DNA from: Bacteroidales bacterium UBA2939
Lineage (GTDB): Bacteria; Bacteroidota; Bacteroidia; Bacteroidales; P3
Assembly: GCA_002349055.1 (NCBI GenBank)
Contig: DECD01000053.1
Location: 1,701 to 9,333, forward strand
Direction: 5' to 3'
DNA length: 7,633 bases
The position numbers and the translations under genes are program-made. The notes under the pieces are model-generated. The model searched no databases. It saw nothing but the letters and a program-made list of their open reading frames with translations, and was not told where the DNA came from. Below, one piece after another: positions 3,998 through 7,633 of the stretch (position 1 is the first letter of the stretch; each line of letters begins with the position of its first letter).

Positions 3998-6229
3998 TTA
4001 TTGTCCTGCGGCACCACCGCGGGCTTGGTATTCGAGATTAAGTTTACCAATGCGCCAAGTGAGGCCGAAGGTGAGGTATCGGGAACTCAAGTGACTCGAA
4101 CTGTTGGCGGCGTAAGTGGGTGCTGCTACGGTGGTGCTGGTCATATTGTTGTTGAGCAGGTCGCTGATGCTGGCACGCAGCGAAAGTCGTCCCTCAAGCA
4201 ATGTGGCCGAGGCTCCGAGACCTATGCTGACGGCCCTCTGCTCTTGAGTGTATAGGCCAAGGGTAGGTGTGCCGTAGCTGATGTTGGCATCAATATTAAC
4301 CAGCTTGGCCACCTTTGTCCACAATCGGGCGTATATGCTCCACGAAGTTTGCTCCTGCATCTGCTCATCCTCGACCGCATAACCGCTACGATATAGGCTT
4401 GCATTGAGGCTGACGCTGGCCCACGCCGCCGGACGGTAGGTGATATTGGCGTCGGCTCCCGCCTTGTAGGACGAGACGATGTTCATCGGCATGGAGTAGG
4501 TTATGACGCGTCCCAGATACTCGTCGGCGTAGGGAGTGGAGGCGGTGACGCTCTCGATGCCGCCCGAGGTGTAGTTGGCGTAGGCTTCGACGCCCATGTT
4601 GCCAACCTTTTGGAAGTATTTGTTCCAACTGACAGTGGCTTTTTCGGTATAGGAACTGTGGAGATTGAGATTTCCAGTGCTGTAGCTGTCGTCGCTGTAG
4701 ATGCGCGAAGTGGTGAGGTCGCCACCGGTGGGTGTGTTCACGTTGTGCGACAGCCGGAAGCGCCAATAATGCATACCCTTGGTGCGGTGGGTGAGGCTGA
4801 GCGACGGCTCGAAGGTGATGAAGCGGAAAAGGGTGTCGTCGGGGAAAAGACCTGTATTTTGGATATGCAGCCACGACTGCTTGCCATAGAGGTCGACGGT
4901 CAACGTGGTGCGTGCCCATTCGTGCCGCCACGAGACCAAAGCCGAGAGCGACCGAGTATAGTAGTCGGCGATGCCGTTGCGCAGCGTATCGGGAATAGAA
5001 TAGAGCCCCCCTGTGGGGTCGAGATAGCAGATGTCGCTGCGGTTGTGGCTGTCGCCAAAGGGGCGGCCCGCAATACGGAGAGATAGCGCGTCGTTGCTGT
5101 CCAACGGGTGGTTGTAGGTGAGCGAGAGGTCGATAGTGTTGCGGCTGCCGTATTTGTTGTTGGTGCGGTCGTAGTTATCGGGCAGTGCGGTCGTCGGCAC
5201 ACCTTCGGCAAGACCTATGAGGCGTTGCTGGAGGTAATGGTTTCCGTTGAACATATAATTCCACACGCCGCCAAATTTCAGATTCTGCCCCTTGCGGCGG
5301 AAACGGCGCTTGATGTCGAAACTCAAGGAACCATTGAGCATGGCGAAACGGGAATCGGAACTGTCGCAGTAGCGATAGTGCACCGTGTCGGGACGGTAGT
5401 CCCATTGTTCGCGATAAGTGACCATTCGGTCGTTGTAGTCGCCTTGCAGAAGATTGAAACTGTTGACGTGGAGATCGGTGACGGAGTCAATCTTGAAGTC
5501 AATGTTGAACATCAAGTCGCCAAAGTAACGGGCACTTTCATTAGTTGTGCGATAATAGAAATGGCTGGTGGTATCGGTTCCGTCGGTGAGTGTGGCATCG
5601 CCGCTACTGTTGCTCTCCCCATGGCTATGGCTGCCCGCCAGGTGGATGTTGAACTTCAGTCGGTCGCTGTTGCGCACATAGCTCACCCACGGCGAGAAAT
5701 AGGGCCGCGTGTTGCCGCTCAAGCCTATTAGCCATAGCTCGCTGGTACGCAGCTTGGCCGAGGTGACGATATTGAGGATATGCTTGCCCTCTTCCACCAT
5801 ATATTTGGCTGAAGGGTTCTTGATGACCTCGATGCGGGCCAATGCTTCGGCAGGCATACTCTCAAAGAAAGCCCTGAGCACCTCGCCTTTCATACCTGTA
5901 TGGCGTCCGTTGAGCCACACCTCCACCTGCTCCGAGCCGCGCATCGTGAGGTTGCCCTCCTCGTCCACCTGCACCGTGGGTGCGTTGCGGATGGCGTCCC
6001 AGGCGGTGAGGTCACGCACCGTCTCGTCGTTCTCCACATTGTAGTTCACCACCTCGCCCGTCATGCTGTATACGGGTTTCGGTGCCGAGATGCTGATTTC
6101 CTTCAGCTTCAGCATCTTCATTTTTACATCAATGCTGTCCAACTTGGCTTGTGTGATGCTGTCGGTGGTTTGGGCATAGAGCACCCCTGCGGTCATCATT
6201 ACGACCGCAAACAACAAATGCTGCTTCAT
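3998..6229 (-). CDS. Outer-membrane plug/beta-barrel protein (TonB-receptor-like, OMP_b-brl_3 type)
   Basis: A complete 743-residue protein. Residues 1-19 are a signal peptide (cleavage after LYA). Residues about 45-157 are a plug-like domain: ISAPKPV and VVNYNVEND, then AWDAIRNAPTVQVDEEGNL (76-94), MRGSEQVEVWLNGR (96-109), ARIEVIKNPSAKYMVEEG (131-148) and ILNIVT (151-156). This is the pattern of TonB-dependent-receptor-like outer-membrane proteins of Bacteroidota. The remaining ~580 residues are barrel: alternating polar/aromatic strands such as SLSFDIKRRF, WRFRLSHNV and YLTFGLTWRIG. There is no N-terminal carboxypeptidase-like (CarboxypepD_reg) domain and no sigma-signalling domain. I see no sure TonB box, so active TonB-driven transport is not proven. 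It is the last gene of the sigma-factor operon, 12 bases after the 181-aa gene, which suggests that its level is set by that sigma factor. Ligand unknown. Confidence 0.9.
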   Translation of the reverse strand: MKQHLLFAVVMMTAGVLYAQTTDSITQAKLDSIDVKMKMLKLKEISISAPKPVYSMTGEVVNYNVENDETVRDLTAWDAIRNAPTVQVDEEGNLTMRGSEQVEVWLNGRHTGMKGEVLRAFFESMPAEALARIEVIKNPSAKYMVEEGKHILNIVTSAKLRTSELWLIGLSGNTRPYFSPWVSYVRNSDRLKFNIHLAGSHSHGESNSSGDATLTDGTDTTSHFYYRTTNESARYFGDLMFNIDFKIDSVTDLHVNSFNLLQGDYNDRMVTYREQWDYRPDTVHYRYCDSSDSRFAMLNGSLSFDIKRRFRRKGQNLKFGGVWNYMFNGNHYLQQRLIGLAEGVPTTALPDNYDRTNNKYGSRNTIDLSLTYNHPLDSNDALSLRIAGRPFGDSHNRSDICYLDPTGGLYSIPDTLRNGIADYYTRSLSALVSWRHEWARTTLTVDLYGKQSWLHIQNTGLFPDDTLFRFITFEPSLSLTHRTKGMHYWRFRLSHNVNTPTGGDLTTSRIYSDDSYSTGNLNLHSSYTEKATVSWNKYFQKVGNMGVEAYANYTSGGIESVTASTPYADEYLGRVITYSMPMNIVSSYKAGADANITYRPAAWASVSLNASLYRSGYAVEDEQMQEQTSWSIYARLWTKVAKLVNIDANISYGTPTLGLYTQEQRAVSIGLGASATLLEGRLSLRASISDLLNNNMTSTTVAAPTYAANSSSHLSSRYLTFGLTWRIGKLNLEYQARGGAAGQ

Positions 6230-6241
6230 GAGAATAAAGAT

Positions 6242-6787
6242 TTAGTATTCAGTGGCCATCATATGCGTGGCAATCTTCCGTGCTTCATCGTCATTGGTAA
6301 CGTGAAAGGCCAATATCACCATGCGGTCGGAGGGACAGTAGATGGCGTAGTAGCCCTTGTCACCCGGTAGGGCGTCGGCATTGAAGACGACGAGGTGTTT
6401 GCCCCCATAGCCGTTCGCGCGCATCACCGAGTCTATGTGAAGCTCCTTCTGCCTCTTTTTCTTTTCTATCTCTGCCCTCTTCTTTTCTGTCTTCTCCCGT
6501 ACCTGCTGCCATCGTGGATGGGGATTGTATTCCACCTCGCCCTCGCCGCTCCATCGACGTGGAGCGTATGGGAGATGAATCAACTCGCGTCGCAATGAGT
6601 CATAGGTCTCTTTATCTTCGGCCTCGAAGAAAGTGACTGTCACGATGTCACCGCACGAAAGGGGGTAGCGCTCGACGCAGTAGGCTTTTATGCCCTGCCG
6701 ATTGGCATAATGTTTGTAGAGGGCGGTTTGTGCGTTGGCAACAATGCCTATAGCCAGCAGGGCTATGATGACTATGATACGTTTCAT
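6242..6787 (-). CDS. Exported 181-aa protein of unknown family, Lys/Glu-rich middle
   Basis: I do not recognise this family. A signal peptide covers residues 1-19 (MKRIIVIIALLAIGIVANA, cleavage before Q20). The mature part has an N-terminal segment with two Cys (C37, C45) and alternating strands (DIVTVTFFEAED), a highly charged helix rich in Lys/Glu/Arg at about 97-116 that could form a coiled coil, and a C-terminal part (HLVVFNADALPGDKGYYAIYCPSDRMVILAFHV) that looks like beta strands, ending in a short helix. C151 is a third cysteine. There is no lipoprotein Cys after the signal peptide, so a soluble periplasmic location is most likely. The ATG overlaps the stop of the anti-sigma-like gene (ATGA at 6784-6787), which fixes the start and implies translational coupling. 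Lying between an anti-sigma factor and an outer-membrane protein, it may sense or carry an envelope signal; that is inference. Confidence 0.85.
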   Translation of the reverse strand: MKRIIVIIALLAIGIVANAQTALYKHYANRQGIKAYCVERYPLSCGDIVTVTFFEAEDKETYDSLRRELIHLPYAPRRWSGEGEVEYNPHPRWQQVREKTEKKRAEIEKKKRQKELHIDSVMRANGYGGKHLVVFNADALPGDKGYYAIYCPSDRMVILAFHVTNDDEARKIATHMMATEY

Positions 6788-7083
6788 AATGATTGTATTG
6801 TTCTAATATGGTTGATATTATTATCTATCAAGGCCAGCACATCGTCGGGGTTGCACTGGCTGTTGCAATAGATTCCGGCAGAAGTGTAGGTTGTGTTGCC
6901 AGACGAGCTGACTTCAGCCCTTTCGCGCGGCAGCAAGACTATTAGCAGGATGGCAGCAGCCGCAGCAACAGGTATTGCAATACGCCAAATCCTGACAGCA
7001 GGCCGTTGGGAAGCACGGTGTTCCGCTCGGCGAAGCGTGGCGTTTTCGTTGTGTATTCGTTCTATCAATTCGTCGGTATTCAT
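6784..7083 (-). CDS. Small single-pass membrane protein, probable anti-sigma factor
   Basis: A 99-residue protein with one clear membrane helix at about 32-51 (IWRIAIPVAAAAAILLIVLL). The basic N-terminal part (ERIHNENATLRRAEHRASQR) should be cytoplasmic and the C-terminal ~45 residues periplasmic. The outer part carries a CNSQC pair (C73, C77) that could form a disulfide or respond to redox state. No zinc-binding anti-sigma motif (HxxxCxxC) and no FecR domain is present. The assignment rests on topology and on the 4-base ATGA overlap with the sigma factor gene (7080-7083), an arrangement typical of ECF sigma/anti-sigma pairs. The short cytoplasmic segment would have to bind the sigma factor. 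The same overlap type links it to the next gene. Confidence 0.75.
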   Translation of the reverse strand: MNTDELIERIHNENATLRRAEHRASQRPAVRIWRIAIPVAAAAAILLIVLLPRERAEVSSSGNTTYTSAGIYCNSQCNPDDVLALIDNNINHIRTIQSL

Positions 7084-7550
7084 ATATCTTTTATTTTGCG
7101 TAGTTTTTCTTTGATGCGCCCGAGGCGCGTGGTGACGTTGGTTTGGCTGATTCCCATCAGGCGGCCTATCTCTTCGGCCGAAAAGCCATCGAGGTAAAGA
7201 TCGATGAGCCGCTGGTCGCTGACGGGGAGCTGGGCGATCAACGCTTTCAGGTTGGCCGACTGCTCCCGCAGAATGGAATCATCAGGCAGGTCAAAACCGT
7301 CAAGCGACAGTGTTTCAATTTGTCTCTTCCACTGTCGTCGCCAACTGATGGCCGTGTTCAGCGCCACACGATAAACCCACGTAATAGTTTTGTGGTCGGG
7401 ACGGTAGGTTTTCCACCCGCGCCAAAGGTTAAGCAAAATTTCTTGCCGTAAGTCCTCTCGATCTTCGGCGACAGAGCAGAACGAGCGACATATGCGACCG
7501 ATAGCCGCCTCGTGCCGTTCAATCAGTTCTATGAAAGGGTGCTCATCCAT
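7080..7550 (-). CDS. ECF-type sigma-70 family RNA polymerase sigma factor
   Basis: With the start at 7550 the protein has 156 residues, a little short of the usual 160-200 for ECF factors. Region 2 spans about 5-76 with the core-binding helix DREDLRQEILLNLWRGW (30-46) and the -10-recognition/melting helix ITWVYRVALNTAISWRR (56-72). Region 4 spans about 100-153, with a helix-turn-helix FSAEEIGRLMGISQTNVTTRLGRIKEKLRK for -35 recognition. Region 3 and region 1 are absent, as expected. The frame is open further upstream to 7631, but the extra 27 residues are a Phe/Cys-rich stretch unlike any sigma factor and include the promoter DNA, so MDEHPF is preferred as the start. First gene of the four-gene operon; its cognate inhibitor is probably the overlapping membrane protein. 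Confidence 0.93.
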   Translation of the reverse strand: MDEHPFIELIERHEAAIGRICRSFCSVAEDREDLRQEILLNLWRGWKTYRPDHKTITWVYRVALNTAISWRRQWKRQIETLSLDGFDLPDDSILREQSANLKALIAQLPVSDQRLIDLYLDGFSAEEIGRLMGISQTNVTTRLGRIKEKLRKIKDI

Positions 7551-7577
7551 TGCGCCTTGAGTTTTTCTACTATTATT

Positions 7578-7603
7578 AAACGCAATAAAACAGAAAAAGT
7601 CAC
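7578..7603 (-). promoter_or_regulatory. ECF-like promoter upstream of the sigma gene
   Basis: On the minus strand GTGAC (7599-7603) followed by a T-run is separated by 16 bases from CGTTT (7578-7582). An '-AAC/-GAC plus T-run' -35 box and a 'CGT' -10 box about 16 bases apart is the usual layout of ECF-dependent promoters. No good TAnnTTTG housekeeping box is visible here. The leader would be about 20-25 bases to the start at 7550. The arrangement suggests positive autoregulation by the operon's own sigma factor. Confidence 0.45.
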
Positions 7604-7612
7604 AAAAGGGAA

Positions 7613-7633
7613 CAAAAAAAAGGAGTTCCAACT
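7613..7633 (-). terminator. Possible 3' half of a terminator cut by the window edge
   Basis: On the minus strand agttggaactcc runs directly into eight Ts and then g. This is what the descending arm and U-tract of an intrinsic terminator for a leftward gene beyond 7633 would look like. The ascending arm would have to read ggagttccaact and lies outside the window, so this is a prediction only. Confidence 0.3.

Noticed and set aside
4610..5731. Two long plus-strand frames (158 and 207 codons) opposite the outer-membrane protein gene
   Set aside because: Both are antisense shadows of a convincing beta-barrel protein; their products have no recognisable motif.
7551..7631. 27-residue N-terminal extension of the sigma factor
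   Set aside because: The extension is Phe/Cys-rich, unlike any sigma factor, and overlaps the putative promoter and T-tract; MDEHPF at 7550 gives a normal ECF N-terminus.

Overview
The window looks like a chromosomal segment from a member of the Bacteroidales (Bacteroidota). The evidence is the promoter signature (TAnnTTTG boxes, with a TTTG about 19 bases upstream in the best case), AT-rich gene leaders without clear Shine-Dalgarno sequences, a type IX secretion (T9SS) C-terminal sorting domain on a C10 peptidase, and an outer-membrane plug/beta-barrel protein of a type common in this phylum. The genus cannot be fixed from this sequence; a gut or oral Prevotella- or Muribaculaceae-like host is plausible.

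Layout from left to right. Bases 1-59 hold what looks like the first 19 codons of a leftward gene for an exported or membrane protein that runs off the edge. Bases 60-597 are accessory, repeat-rich DNA: an 11-bp tandem repeat, a long imperfect hairpin, a probable remnant of an ISL3-like transposase C-terminus, and two clusters of 9-bp aattcgnnn repeats. Next come two divergent conserved genes sharing a 120-bp intergenic region with back-to-back promoters: a leftward TIGR04076-family small protein (598-897) and a rightward DUF1846/UPF0371 protein (1018-2481). The latter ends at a strong 12-bp-stem terminator.

From about 2530 onward every gene lies on the minus strand. First is a decayed HEPN-MNT (HepT/MntA-type) toxin-antitoxin pair: an MNT nucleotidyltransferase N-terminus joined by an apparent internal deletion and frame change to the last part of a HEPN protein. 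Next is a secreted C10 (streptopain-like) cysteine peptidase with a T9SS sorting tail and no room for the usual propeptide, preceded by its own -7 box.

The right third is a compact four-gene operon read right to left: an ECF-type sigma factor, a 99-aa single-pass membrane protein that is the likely anti-sigma factor, a 181-aa exported protein of unknown family, and a 743-aa outer-membrane plug/barrel protein. The first three genes are joined by 4-base ATGA overlaps and the fourth follows after 12 bases. An ECF-like -35/-10 pair (GTGAC, 16 bases, CGTTT) precedes the sigma gene and suggests autoregulation. Together they look like an envelope-signalling cassette that controls its own outer-membrane protein. 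This and the unknown 181-aa protein are the most interesting parts of the window. No tRNA, rRNA or CRISPR array was seen.
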